Translations under genes and position numbers: made by a program
DNA from: Acidobacteriaceae bacterium dw_441
Lineage (GTDB): Bacteria > Acidobacteriota > Terriglobia > Terriglobales > Acidobacteriaceae
DNA length: 64,000 bases
Direction of reading: 5' to 3'
NCBI GenBank assembly: GCA_018449715.1
Contig: JAAVVA010000001.1
Location: forward strand, 1,240,001 to 1,304,000
Notes under the pieces: model-generated
The model's database searches: none
Told to the model about the DNA's origin: nothing
What the model saw: only the letters and a program-made list of their open reading frames with translations
In this document: piece after piece, positions 36,205 to 44,395 of the stretch
How positions within the stretch are numbered: position 1 is the stretch's first letter
Layout of the letters: each line of letters opens with the position of its first letter

Positions 36205-37818
36205 ATGAGCAGTAAAGTTGCGACCGGAGATAAGCTGGACAAGTTGGATAAACCGGACAAACTGGACCGTCTGTGCGGGGTTCTGCTCCACGTAACCTCC
36301 TTGCCGTCCTATGGCGGCGTCGGCGACTTCGGCCCTGCGGCCTACGCTTTCGTCGATTTTCTGGTCACAGCGAAGCAGCGTCTGTGGCAGGTTCTTCCTC
36401 TCAGTCCGACCGGCTACGGTAGCTCGCCTTATTCCGCTCTCTCGGCCTTCGCGGGCAATCCATTGTTCATCAGCCTGGAAAAGCTGGTGGAGGCTGGTTG
36501 GTTGACCCCGGAACAGATCGCCGGGCTAGCAGGCCATGATGGGCCAGCCGAATTCGAGCGCGCCCAGCAGGAGAAGCTGCCACGGATCGAAGAGGCAGCG
36601 GCAAAGTTTCTCGACTATGCTCCGGCAGAGGAAAAGGCGCGCTTTCAAAGCTTCCTGACAAGCAACAATTCGTGGCTGGTCGATTACGCGTTGTTTAGCG
36701 TTCTGCGCCGCCGGTTCGGCTACGCAAGCTGGCACGAGTGGCCAGAGGAGTTCTCCTACCGCCGCGAAGCTGCCATCACCGAGACGCTGAACACATGCTC
36801 CCGTGAGCTTGCCATCGAGCAGGTGATGCAGTTCTTCTTCCACGAGCAATGGTGCGCCCTGAAAACCTACTGCTCCGAGCGCGACATTACCATCCTCGGC
36901 GACGTTGCCATCTTCGTCAGCTACGACAGCGCCGACGTCTGGACGCACCCGGAGATCTTCGACCTCGACGAGGAGCACCGCCCCCTGCGCGTCTCCGGAG
37001 TTCCGCCCGACTACTTCTCCGAAACCGGTCAGCGGTGGGGAAATCCCATCTACAAGTGGCAGTTGCTGGAGCAGCACGACTTCGACTGGTGGGTCGCCCG
37101 CATCCGCCGCTCGCTTGCGCTCTACGATCGCATTCGCCTCGACCACTTCCGCGGCTTCGAGGCCTACTGGTCCATCCCTGCGGAGGAAGAAACTGCGGTC
37201 AACGGCGTCTGGGTGAAGGCTCCGGGGCAGGCTCTCTTCGACCGGCTGCGCGAGGTCTTCGGCGAGCTTCCGTTCATCGCGGAGGATCTCGGCGTCATCA
37301 CCCCCGAGGTCGATGAGCTGCGCGAGCGCTTCCACATGCCCGGCATGAAAGTGCTGCAGTTCGGCTTCTCCGATCGTGGAGCCCACCTGCATCTTCCGCA
37401 GAACCTCACTCCGAGCACGGTCGTCTACACCGGAACCCACGACAACAACACGACGCTCGGCTGGTGGGTCGAGGACGCGGGCGAGCAGGAGCGCGTTCAT
37501 CTTCAGACCTACCTTCAGGAGATCCGTTACGAGGGAGAGGTCGTCTGGGCGATGATCCGCGCCGCGGCCCGCTCGGTGGCGAACATCTGCATCGTCCCGT
37601 TGCAGGACATCCTGCACCTCGGCAGCGAGGCGCGCATGAACACCCCTGCCGCCGCCGGGGGGAACTGGACCTGGCGCTATGCTTCCAATGCTCTCCATCC
37701 CGATTTTGCAGCGAAGATGGCAGCTCTGATGGAGATGACCGACCGCGACGGCTACGTTCCAGAGCGCGAGAGCCTCGAACTCTCTGGCTCCACAGCGGAG
37801 ACCGTCGTAAGCGTTTAG
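36205..37818 (+). CDS. malQ: 4-alpha-glucanotransferase (amylomaltase)
   Basis: GH77 enzyme that transfers alpha-1,4-glucan chains, used in maltodextrin or glycogen turnover in the cytoplasm. Catalytic residues are recognisable: the nucleophile in RLDHFRGFEAYW, the acid/base in FIAEDLGVI and the stabilising aspartate in GTHDNNTTLGWW. The N-terminus before the first conserved strand (LCGVLLHVTSLPS) is odd: a run of near-repeats of K-L-D (about residues 10-24), encoded by 9- to 12-base repeats. No other glycogen or maltose gene is in the window. AGGGGG lies a few bases before the ATG. Confidence 0.94.
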   Translation: MSSKVATGDKLDKLDKPDKLDRLCGVLLHVTSLPSYGGVGDFGPAAYAFVDFLVTAKQRLWQVLPLSPTGYGSSPYSALSAFAGNPLFISLEKLVEAGWLTPEQIAGLAGHDGPAEFERAQQEKLPRIEEAAAKFLDYAPAEEKARFQSFLTSNNSWLVDYALFSVLRRRFGYASWHEWPEEFSYRREAAITETLNTCSRELAIEQVMQFFFHEQWCALKTYCSERDITILGDVAIFVSYDSADVWTHPEIFDLDEEHRPLRVSGVPPDYFSETGQRWGNPIYKWQLLEQHDFDWWVARIRRSLALYDRIRLDHFRGFEAYWSIPAEEETAVNGVWVKAPGQALFDRLREVFGELPFIAEDLGVITPEVDELRERFHMPGMKVLQFGFSDRGAHLHLPQNLTPSTVVYTGTHDNNTTLGWWVEDAGEQERVHLQTYLQEIRYEGEVVWAMIRAAARSVANICIVPLQDILHLGSEARMNTPAAAGGNWTWRYASNALHPDFAAKMAALMEMTDRDGYVPERESLELSGSTAETVVSV

Positions 37819-37848
37819 ACTGGAAGAGATACAACACAAGGAGCGTCC

Positions 37849-38034
37849 ATGCCTCTCTCTGGCGAAGCCATCCGCACCATGAACTACGTTGACGATATCT
37901 CGGTAACCCTGCGCCGCATCCTCGCGGTTCTGCCCTCTCTGACCGATGAGGAGAAGCAGCGCGTCGCCGAGCACATCAAGCAGGCCGAGCCCAGCTACGA
38001 CTCCGTGCTCACGGCGCTGGCGGCCAAGAAGTGA
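37849..38034 (+). CDS. small helical hypothetical protein
   Basis: A 61-residue protein with no recognised domain. The central part (ISVTLRRILAVLPSL) can form an amphipathic helix and the C-terminal half is a charged helix. It lies 30 bases after malQ, and its stop codon overlaps the GTG start of the next gene by 4 bases (GTGA), so its translation is coupled to that gene. The tight coupling suggests it is real, and that it works with or supports expression of the NAD-binding protein. Confidence 0.65.
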   Translation: MPLSGEAIRTMNYVDDISVTLRRILAVLPSLTDEEKQRVAEHIKQAEPSYDSVLTALAAKK

Positions 38035-38603
38035 GCGAAGAAACATCTCCGCGTCCCGAGACCGCCATCCGCGTGGTGGCGGTCATCGGAGCCGGTCAGG
38101 CCGGACGCGGCTTTGCAATGGCATGTGCCGCCGCCGGTTACTATGTCGTGCTCGAGGACGTCATGCCCTCGAACCTTCGCAAGGCCGAGGTCGAGTACGC
38201 CGACATCAGCCATCGCGGAGGCTTCGGCGAGCTTGAGTTTGCCTCGACCGTCGAAGACGCCGTGCGCGAGGCCGATATCGCCGTCGATTTCGTCCCGGAC
38301 GAGCTGGAGTCGAAGCTGGAGATATTCAGCATGATCGACCGCATGGCCCCGCCGAAGACGATTCTCTGCACGCCCAGCTACGCGCTCAGCATCACCGATC
38401 TCGCCTCCTGCACCTACCGCCCCACCCGCTGCGTTGCCATGCGCGGAGAGTTTATCGAGGGAAGCGCCGTGCAGGTGCTCTATCCTCCGCAGGTGAACCC
38501 CGCGGTTCTGGATGCTGTCTCCGGCTTCTTGGAAAAACTCGGGACGGCCCCCTCTGCCTCCCCTGATCCCGAATCAGCACTGTTGACCAAAAATCTGGTC
38601 TAA
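38031..38603 (+). CDS. stand-alone 3-hydroxyacyl-CoA dehydrogenase NAD-binding domain
   Basis: A 190-residue Rossmann-fold protein. The dinucleotide motif VAVIGAGQAGRGFAMACAAAG starts near residue 15 and the acidic residue at the end of the second strand (LED) favours NAD. The FVPDELESKLEIFSMID region matches 3-hydroxyacyl-CoA dehydrogenases. The C-terminal domain that completes the active site and the HxxNP-type motif are absent (CVAMRGEFIEGS instead), so normal dehydrogenase activity is doubtful. The start is a GTG overlapping the upstream small gene. The frame is clean, so I read it as a genuine short protein rather than a pseudogene. Confidence 0.8.
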   Translation: MSEETSPRPETAIRVVAVIGAGQAGRGFAMACAAAGYYVVLEDVMPSNLRKAEVEYADISHRGGFGELEFASTVEDAVREADIAVDFVPDELESKLEIFSMIDRMAPPKTILCTPSYALSITDLASCTYRPTRCVAMRGEFIEGSAVQVLYPPQVNPAVLDAVSGFLEKLGTAPSASPDPESALLTKNLV

Positions 38604-38708
38604 TTGCAGACGGCCTGAAGATCGAGAGATCCGCCTCCCCTTTTCACGGAACTATTTTCCGTAAATCCGCGTAAACGGAAGGGAGGCTTCTCCGGTCAAA
38701 GAATCGTC

Positions 38709-39965
38709 ATGCGTGCTCTGCTGGATATCTTCGCGCAGGTCTTTCGCTCCATCGGAGCCAATAAGCTGCGTTCCTTTCTAACGATGTTCGGCATTGCCTG
38801 GGGAGTCGCCTCTCTGCTCCTGCTGATTGGCTTGGGCGAAGGCTTCCGCTCTGGGCAGCGCAAAGGACTGGCTCAGTTCGGGCAGGACGTCATCATGATG
38901 TGGGCCGGAACGATCCCGGCCATGCCCGGTCAGCACACCGGCATGAGGACGTACAAGCTGACCGTCTCTGACGGGGACGCGATTCGCGAGCAGGCTCAGC
39001 ATGTTCGCAATGTCACGTCCTTCATCAACCGCGGTGACCTGAAGCAGGTTAGCGAGTTTTCCAGCTCCGGCGGTTCCGTTATGGGCGTGCAGGAGAATTA
39101 TCCGCAGATCCGAACCATTCCCCTCGCACAGGGCCGCTTCCTCAACGAGGAGGACATGGCCCAGCGCCGTCGCGTCGTCGTTCTGGGGCAGAAGAACAAC
39201 AAGCTGCTCTTTCCGGGCCGTCCATCGCTCGGGGCCTTCATCACGATCAACGGGGCGCGCTTCCAGGTGATCGGGGTCGCCGACAAGATCGGGCGCGGCA
39301 ACAACGACGGCGATAACCAGAGGCTTTACATCCCTCTCCCGACGATGCTCCAGATGTTTCCCATCACGGGCGAGAACATTCCGGATGATTCGGTCACTTC
39401 GATCCAGTACCAGCCTTCGACACCGGACCTGAACGAGACCGCGAAGGCTGAGGTGCATCGCGTGATCGCCGAGCGGCACAGCTTCGATGCGAGCATGAAG
39501 GACGCCTTCGAGGAGTGGGACACGATCAAGTCCGAGCGGACCGTCGGGTTGATCTTCACAGCGATGGACGTCTTCCTCGGCGGCGTGGGCATCGTCACGC
39601 TCGCGCTGGGCGCGGTCGGGATCATCAACATCATGCTGGTGACGGTGACTGAGCGCACGAAGGAGATTGGCCTCCGTAAAGCTCTGGGAGCGACCAACCG
39701 CAGCATCCTGATTCAGTTCTTTCTGGAGGGGCTGACGCTGACCGGCCTGAGCGGCCTGATCGGTATCGCCGGGGCCGGAGGCCTGATGTTTGTTCTGGGC
39801 AAGGCAATGGGGAACAACCAGATGGGATTCGATCCTCCGACGCTGGTTCCGTGGTCGGCGGCGATGGCGATGGGAACGCTGATTCTTTGCGGCGTCGTCG
39901 CAGGTCTGTATCCGGCGAGCAAGGCGGCGGCGCTGGAGCCGGTCGAAGCATTGAGGAAGGAATAG
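38709..39965 (+). CDS. MacB/FtsX-type ABC transporter permease (first of pair)
   Basis: A 418-residue permease of the MacB/LolCE class: first membrane helix at about residues 20-42, a periplasmic core domain (about 50-270), and three helices at the C-terminus. The region TERTKEIGLRKALGATNRSIL near residue 310 is the family's cytoplasmic contact loop for the ATPase. Such proteins do not carry solutes through a channel but pass mechanical force to periplasmic partners or extrude lipoproteins, peptides or drugs. It is 2 bases from a second permease of the same type; no ATPase gene is adjacent. Confidence 0.92.
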   Translation: MRALLDIFAQVFRSIGANKLRSFLTMFGIAWGVASLLLLIGLGEGFRSGQRKGLAQFGQDVIMMWAGTIPAMPGQHTGMRTYKLTVSDGDAIREQAQHVRNVTSFINRGDLKQVSEFSSSGGSVMGVQENYPQIRTIPLAQGRFLNEEDMAQRRRVVVLGQKNNKLLFPGRPSLGAFITINGARFQVIGVADKIGRGNNDGDNQRLYIPLPTMLQMFPITGENIPDDSVTSIQYQPSTPDLNETAKAEVHRVIAERHSFDASMKDAFEEWDTIKSERTVGLIFTAMDVFLGGVGIVTLALGAVGIINIMLVTVTERTKEIGLRKALGATNRSILIQFFLEGLTLTGLSGLIGIAGAGGLMFVLGKAMGNNQMGFDPPTLVPWSAAMAMGTLILCGVVAGLYPASKAAALEPVEALRKE

Positions 39966-39967
39966 CG

Positions 39968-41209
39968 ATGCTCAAGGACATCTTCGCGCAGGCGATCGAG
40001 GCGATGCGGCACAACAGCCGCCGCACTCTCATCACCGTGGTCGGCATGGCATGGGGCATCGCGACCGTGGTGCTGCTGCTGGCCTACGGAGCTGGTTTCG
40101 GACGGGCCTTCGAGGCGATCTTCGCGGAGTTTGGGACGAACATCATAGGGGTCTTTCCCGGCACGACCAGCGAGCAGGCAGGAGGAACAAAGGCCGGCGT
40201 CAAGGTCCGGTTCCAGATGGACGATGTGGAGAAGATTCAGGAGACGGTTCCCGGCGTCCTTCATACCTCTCCTGTGCTCTGGAAGCAGGTTCCGGTGCAG
40301 AACGACACGCACTCTTTCACGTGGGAGGTCGATGGGGTTACGCCGGAGCTGACTGACATCATCAACAATATGGTGATCGACGAGGGGCGGTTCATCTCGG
40401 CCGCCGACATGCAGCAGCGAAACCACGTCGCAGTGATCGGGTCAGAGGCGAAGACGAAGCTCTTCTCCGGGATGTATCCGCTGGGACAGAAGATCCGGAT
40501 CAACGGCGTGAGCTTCGAGGTGGTCGGGGTGCTGAAGCCGAAGATGCAGGAGAGCGACAGCAACAACAACCGGGTGGTGAACATCCCATTTCCGACGATG
40601 GGCGACATCAAGGATTCTAAGTATCTCGACGGCATCTGGATCAGCTACAAGGGCGACCATAAAGCGGTCGAGCGTTCCCTGCGAAACCAGTTGGCCGCGG
40701 CTCATAGCTTCCGCCCGACGGATCGGAACGCTCTCTTCGTGGCCAACATCATGGAGCAGCTGGCGCAGTTCCAGATGGTCTCGCTGGCTCTGCAGGCACT
40801 CCTGCTGTTCATCGGCGTTCTGACGCTGGGGATTGCGGGAATCGGACTGATGAACATCATGCTGGTCAGCGTGCAGCAACGGACACGCGAGATCGGCGTC
40901 GAGAAGGCGCTGGGGGCCAGGAAGAAGCACATCCTCTTCCAGTTTCTCGCGGAGGCGCTGGTCATCTCCGGCGTCGGTGGGCTAGGTGGCATCGCGCTGG
41001 CCTTCACGGTCAGCAAGGTGGTGGGGAGAATCACCTTCTACAGCGCAATTGCATCGAACGCAACCGATGCGGATATCCGACTGCTGATCTCGCCGGAGAT
41101 CGTGATCGTCGCGACGACCGTGCTGGTGGTGGTTGGGATTATCAGCGGAATGATACCTGCGATTCAGGCGGCGAATCTCGACCCCATCGAAGCGTTACGA
41201 TACGAGTGA
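39968..41209 (+). CDS. MacB/FtsX-type ABC transporter permease (second of pair)
   Basis: A 413-residue paralogue of the preceding permease with the same plan: helix 1 near the start (TLITVVGMAWGIATVVLLL), periplasmic core domain with VPGVLHTSPVLWKQV, and three C-terminal helices with the ATPase-contact loop QQRTREIGVEKALGA. The ATG at 39968 follows the stop of the first permease by two bases with AAGGA upstream, so the two are translationally coupled and probably form a heterodimer. The closely similar termini (DPIEALRYE here, EPVEALRKE in the partner) point to an old duplication. Confidence 0.92.
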   Translation: MLKDIFAQAIEAMRHNSRRTLITVVGMAWGIATVVLLLAYGAGFGRAFEAIFAEFGTNIIGVFPGTTSEQAGGTKAGVKVRFQMDDVEKIQETVPGVLHTSPVLWKQVPVQNDTHSFTWEVDGVTPELTDIINNMVIDEGRFISAADMQQRNHVAVIGSEAKTKLFSGMYPLGQKIRINGVSFEVVGVLKPKMQESDSNNNRVVNIPFPTMGDIKDSKYLDGIWISYKGDHKAVERSLRNQLAAAHSFRPTDRNALFVANIMEQLAQFQMVSLALQALLLFIGVLTLGIAGIGLMNIMLVSVQQRTREIGVEKALGARKKHILFQFLAEALVISGVGGLGGIALAFTVSKVVGRITFYSAIASNATDADIRLLISPEIVIVATTVLVVVGIISGMIPAIQAANLDPIEALRYE

Positions 41210-41216
41210 TTTCTAC

Positions 41217-41579
41217 TTATTCCATCTGGCCAACGACTTTGAATTTGCGGGTGCTTTGATCGGGAAACATGAGATCGTAAACGCGATTGAACTCACCTGT
41301 AGGCCTGGTTTCATCCTTCACCAGTTTGGCTTTGTAATCTCCCAGGGCTACGACTCCCTTTGACCGCAAAGTCTCGCTTTGCAACTCATATTTATGCCCA
41401 TCAATCGTTGTCGTTAAAGTCTGAGTCCACTTGCAGGTGGATTCCCCGTGGAAGACGCTGCCGCAAATACTTGTAATTCGACTGTTAATTACATGGACAT
41501 CCACCTTGTAGTCGTCGCTCTGTTGTGCGAACGACGGAAGAGAAAGACCAAAGCTTAATACCAACAGGATGACTTTCAT
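41217..41579 (-). CDS. exported hypothetical protein
   Basis: A 120-residue protein with a clear signal peptide (about residues 1-18, MKVILLVLSFGLSLPSFA) and a mature domain of alternating beta strands. Two cysteines (ICGSVFHGESTC) could form a disulfide after export. I do not recognise the family. It is AT-richer than its neighbours and convergent with the permease operon, only 7 bases apart. Confidence 0.7.
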   Translation of the reverse strand: MKVILLVLSFGLSLPSFAQQSDDYKVDVHVINSRITSICGSVFHGESTCKWTQTLTTTIDGHKYELQSETLRSKGVVALGDYKAKLVKDETRPTGEFNRVYDLMFPDQSTRKFKVVGQME

Positions 41580-41689
41580 TTAGATCCTCCCCCCATCAGA
41601 TACATCCTCCCCACAGCGGATTCGAAAACTTCATTCACATCCCTTTGCTTCTGATAGAGGAGGCTGCGCGACCGTAAAAGGGACGTCCT

Positions 41690-42520
41690 TTATGCTCCGG
41701 GGCGGATCAGGTCTTCCACGTCGCCGATCTTGTCGATCACGAGATTCAGCTTGGAGCTGAGGGCCTGAATCTCCGACTCGGCGCGGCGGTTGACGTCGAA
41801 GTCCAGCTCGCTGCGCAGACGGTCCTTCGTGTCCTGGCGGTTCTGGCTCATCATGATGACCGGAGCCTGAAGCGCGGCCAGCATCGAGAGGAAGAGGTTC
41901 AGAAGGATGAAGGGGTAGGGGTCCCACAGGAGCTTCTTCCAGAAGATGTTGATGGCTGTGTAGACGATCAGGATGAAGAGGAAGGAGAGGATGAAGTTCC
42001 ACGAGCCTCCGAAGCGGGCGACAGAGTCGGCGATGCGCTCGCCGAAGGTGGCCTCCTCCTCGATGATCTCGTTGGCGTTGCGGTGGGCGCGAAGCTGGAT
42101 GAGGCGCTGCGAGGCGTGGAACTGGCGGCTCATGACGGTAAGCATGTCGAGGCCCGCCATCGGTTTGCGGTTCAGGAGAAAGCTGATATCGCTGCGGTCC
42201 AGTTCAAGGCACTCGGCTTCGGTGATCGCCATCGCGGTGGTCGTGTGGGGCGTCTGGTCGAGCATGGAGGCGAAGCCGAAGAAGCCGCCGTGCGCGGGCT
42301 CTTCGATCAGAACCTCCTGCTGGTCCTCATCGACGGTGGAGACCCGGATCTCGCCCGAGAGAAGAATGTAGGCCTTGGTGCCAGGCTCGCCAATCTTGAA
42401 GATGCGCTGGCGTGCGGAAAAACGGCGCAGCTCAACCTGGGAGGCAAGGACGGACAGCTCATCTTCATCGAAGAGCTCGAACAGGGGGATATGTTTCAGT
42501 TCATCAGGGGAGCACTGCAT
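41690..42520 (-). CDS. cyclic-nucleotide-binding-domain / DUF1003 membrane protein
   Basis: A 276-residue fusion. Residues 8-125 form a CRP-type cyclic-nucleotide-binding fold (LFELFDEDELSVLASQVELR, GEIRVSTVDEDQQEVLIEE), but the usual phosphate-binding signature is weak: GGFFGFASMLDQ stands where GExxG(E/D)...RSA would be expected. Residues about 150-270 are DUF1003: two membrane helices and a basic-acidic loop (MSQNRQDTKDRLRSELDFDVN). The layout suggests a membrane protein gated or regulated by a ligand-binding domain on the cytoplasmic side. Neither ligand nor function of DUF1003 is known. Confidence 0.88.
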   Translation of the reverse strand: MQCSPDELKHIPLFELFDEDELSVLASQVELRRFSARQRIFKIGEPGTKAYILLSGEIRVSTVDEDQQEVLIEEPAHGGFFGFASMLDQTPHTTTAMAITEAECLELDRSDISFLLNRKPMAGLDMLTVMSRQFHASQRLIQLRAHRNANEIIEEEATFGERIADSVARFGGSWNFILSFLFILIVYTAINIFWKKLLWDPYPFILLNLFLSMLAALQAPVIMMSQNRQDTKDRLRSELDFDVNRRAESEIQALSSKLNLVIDKIGDVEDLIRPGA

Positions 42521-42604
42521 AGGAGTCTCTCTCTTTGCTGGGATTACGAAGTTCTTCGACAGAGAAGATAGCAGAGAGACGTGACTTACGTATCAATGAC
42601 GGGA

Positions 42605-42643
42605 ACAAAAAGAAAACGCAGGTCTCCGGTAGGAGACCTGCGT
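42605..42643 (-). terminator. terminator after second FAD oxidoreductase
   Basis: A perfect 12-bp stem (ACGCAGGTCTCC / GGAGACCTGCGT) with a 4-base loop; on the minus strand it is followed by TTTTCTTTTTG. Confidence 0.9.
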
Positions 42644-42660
42644 CATGGGGCACCACAGGG

Positions 42661-44220
42661 TCAGATGCGAACCGACATTGCGTGATGGAAGACGTTGTTC
42701 GGGTCGAACTTGCGCTTGACCTGCTGAAGGTGCGGGTAGATATCGCCGGTTCCGTAGTACAGCTGCGGCCAGAAGTCGTGCTGCACCATGTCGGAGTCGG
42801 GATAGTTGATGTAGCAGCCCTCGTAACGGTCGCCCCAAAAGGGGGTTCCACTGTACTTCGCGCGCGCCCCGGTGGCTGGGTAGAGATCGGTGTACAGGTC
42901 GCGGATCCACTGGCTGTTGCCCGCGTCGCCGGATTCGTCGGCCCAGGTGGCGATGAACTGCAGCTTCATGATGGAGCCGCGCTGCGCGACCGAGGTCTCC
43001 TCGGCCATCTGCGGTTTGTTGGTCGCGCCGCCGAAGGAATCGACCAGAATGACGTTGCCCTTCAGGTCGACGCCGGGGATCTCGCGCGTAAGGTGCTTGT
43101 AGTAAGCCGCGATTTCTCCCGGAGTAAAGGCCTGCTTCATGTAGCAGGACTTGTACTTGTGACGGCGGCGAGACGCCGGGGTAGCCGCGGCGCGGGTCTG
43201 GCTGACCGGCACGACCGAGTCGATCCAGGGGATGCGGTTCATGGTGTGGTTGGCGAGGCAGACCTCGGTGCCCTTGTTCGCGGGTTCCGGGTGATGCTCG
43301 GCCATTGTGGGATGAACCGCGAGCTGGGTGACAGGCTTGCACTCGTCGAAGACGGCGATGAACTCGTCGAGGACGCGGGTGTTATCGACCGTGCCGTCAA
43401 CATTGGTGAAGGTGACGCCCATGTTGAGGTGGCCGGAGCTGCGGTGCGAGAGGCCGAAGATGGTGAAGAGGCCCCAGGTGTCCTGGTCGCGTCCACGGGT
43501 GTTCCAGTAGTCGCTGTAGAGGGTCAGGACGCGGGCGAAGCGCTCGGGAGTCATGTCCTTCCAGTCGAAACCGATGCTGCCGCGGATGACCTCCTTGGGA
43601 ACCTTCGGCAGGTCGTCGAAGTAGAAGTTGGTGACGATGCCGTAGTTTCCTCCGCCACCGCCGCGGCAGGCGCGGAGAAGGTCGGGGTCGTTTTTCTTGT
43701 CGGCGCGGCGAACACGGGCCTTGCCTGCGGAGTCGATGGTGACGACGTCGACGGCGCTGACCCAGTCGGGGGTGACGCCATGCAGGCGGGAGAGAAGGCC
43801 GTAGCCGCCGCCCTGAATGTGTCCGCCCGCCGCGACGGGAGCGCAGGTGCCGCCGGGGATGGTGACGAGGTCGCGCTGGTAAAGATCGTAGTAGGCCTGA
43901 CCAAGTCGGGAGCCCGCACCAAGGCGGTACTTGTGTCCAGAGTTGGGAGACACTTGCGTGCCTCCGGTAAAGCTGAGGTCGATGATTGCTCCGCCGGGGT
44001 TGTTGTCGACGAAGTCCTCATAGCAGTTACCGCCGGAACGGATGGTGGGTCGCAGTCCTTGATGCACGAAGCGCTCAAGGGCCTCGGCCACATCGTCGCT
44101 GTTGTCGCAAAGCGCGATGCGGCTGGCGCGATCACTCTCCTTCGCGGGGTAACGCCCGTTCTGCCCACGGCTTAACCGGTCGAATCGTACATCGCCGCTG
44201 GATACTATCTCAATTGCCAT
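42661..44220 (-). CDS. FAD-binding oxidoreductase, BBE family, histidine-less variant
   Basis: A 519-residue paralogue of the oxidoreductase at 9995-11545, with the same order of FAD-binding PCMH domain, substrate domain and C-terminal BBE domain ending FHHAMSVRI. The loop that normally carries the flavin-binding histidine reads RSGGNCYEDF, with Asn65 in its place, while the second attachment residue Cys126 (PGGTCAPVAAGGH) is kept. FAD may therefore be bound by a single cysteinyl bond or non-covalently. AGGAG is 7 bases before the ATG. No redox partner or pathway gene is adjacent; substrate unknown. Confidence 0.9.
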   Translation of the reverse strand: MAIEIVSSGDVRFDRLSRGQNGRYPAKESDRASRIALCDNSDDVAEALERFVHQGLRPTIRSGGNCYEDFVDNNPGGAIIDLSFTGGTQVSPNSGHKYRLGAGSRLGQAYYDLYQRDLVTIPGGTCAPVAAGGHIQGGGYGLLSRLHGVTPDWVSAVDVVTIDSAGKARVRRADKKNDPDLLRACRGGGGGNYGIVTNFYFDDLPKVPKEVIRGSIGFDWKDMTPERFARVLTLYSDYWNTRGRDQDTWGLFTIFGLSHRSSGHLNMGVTFTNVDGTVDNTRVLDEFIAVFDECKPVTQLAVHPTMAEHHPEPANKGTEVCLANHTMNRIPWIDSVVPVSQTRAAATPASRRRHKYKSCYMKQAFTPGEIAAYYKHLTREIPGVDLKGNVILVDSFGGATNKPQMAEETSVAQRGSIMKLQFIATWADESGDAGNSQWIRDLYTDLYPATGARAKYSGTPFWGDRYEGCYINYPDSDMVQHDFWPQLYYGTGDIYPHLQQVKRKFDPNNVFHHAMSVRI

Positions 44221-44347
44221 GTGGAGCTCCTATGGACGACACGATATCGCACCGGAGGAGGTTCGTGAATATGGCATCCGACCTAGGAATGCAGGTTACG
44301 GGCGATTAGCGCATCACTTTTATTTTGAAGGAAGAGCGGAAGGAGGT

Positions 44348-44374
44348 TGAGGCGGAGCTTTGGACTCCGCCTCA
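44348..44374 (-). terminator. candidate terminator after M1-like gene
   Basis: A perfect 10-bp stem (TGAGGCGGAG / CTCCGCCTCA) with a 7-base loop, 22 bases after the M1-like stop codon on the minus strand. There is only a weak pyrimidine run after it. Confidence 0.5.
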
Positions 44375-44395
44375 GAGGGGTTGGAGGGGCAGGGG

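Noticed and set aside
34626-38046. Long minus-strand frames opposite the PpiD-like gene and malQ
   Set aside because: Both real genes have complete family motifs; the opposite frames are biased translations without domains or ribosome binding sites.
38031-38603. Pseudogene of a full 3-hydroxyacyl-CoA dehydrogenase
   Set aside because: The frame is intact, the start is coupled to an upstream gene, and no remnant of the second domain follows the stop codon.
44348-44374. Mobile-element inverted repeat
   Set aside because: The 10-bp stem is a single local hairpin just after a stop codon and is better read as a terminator-like structure.
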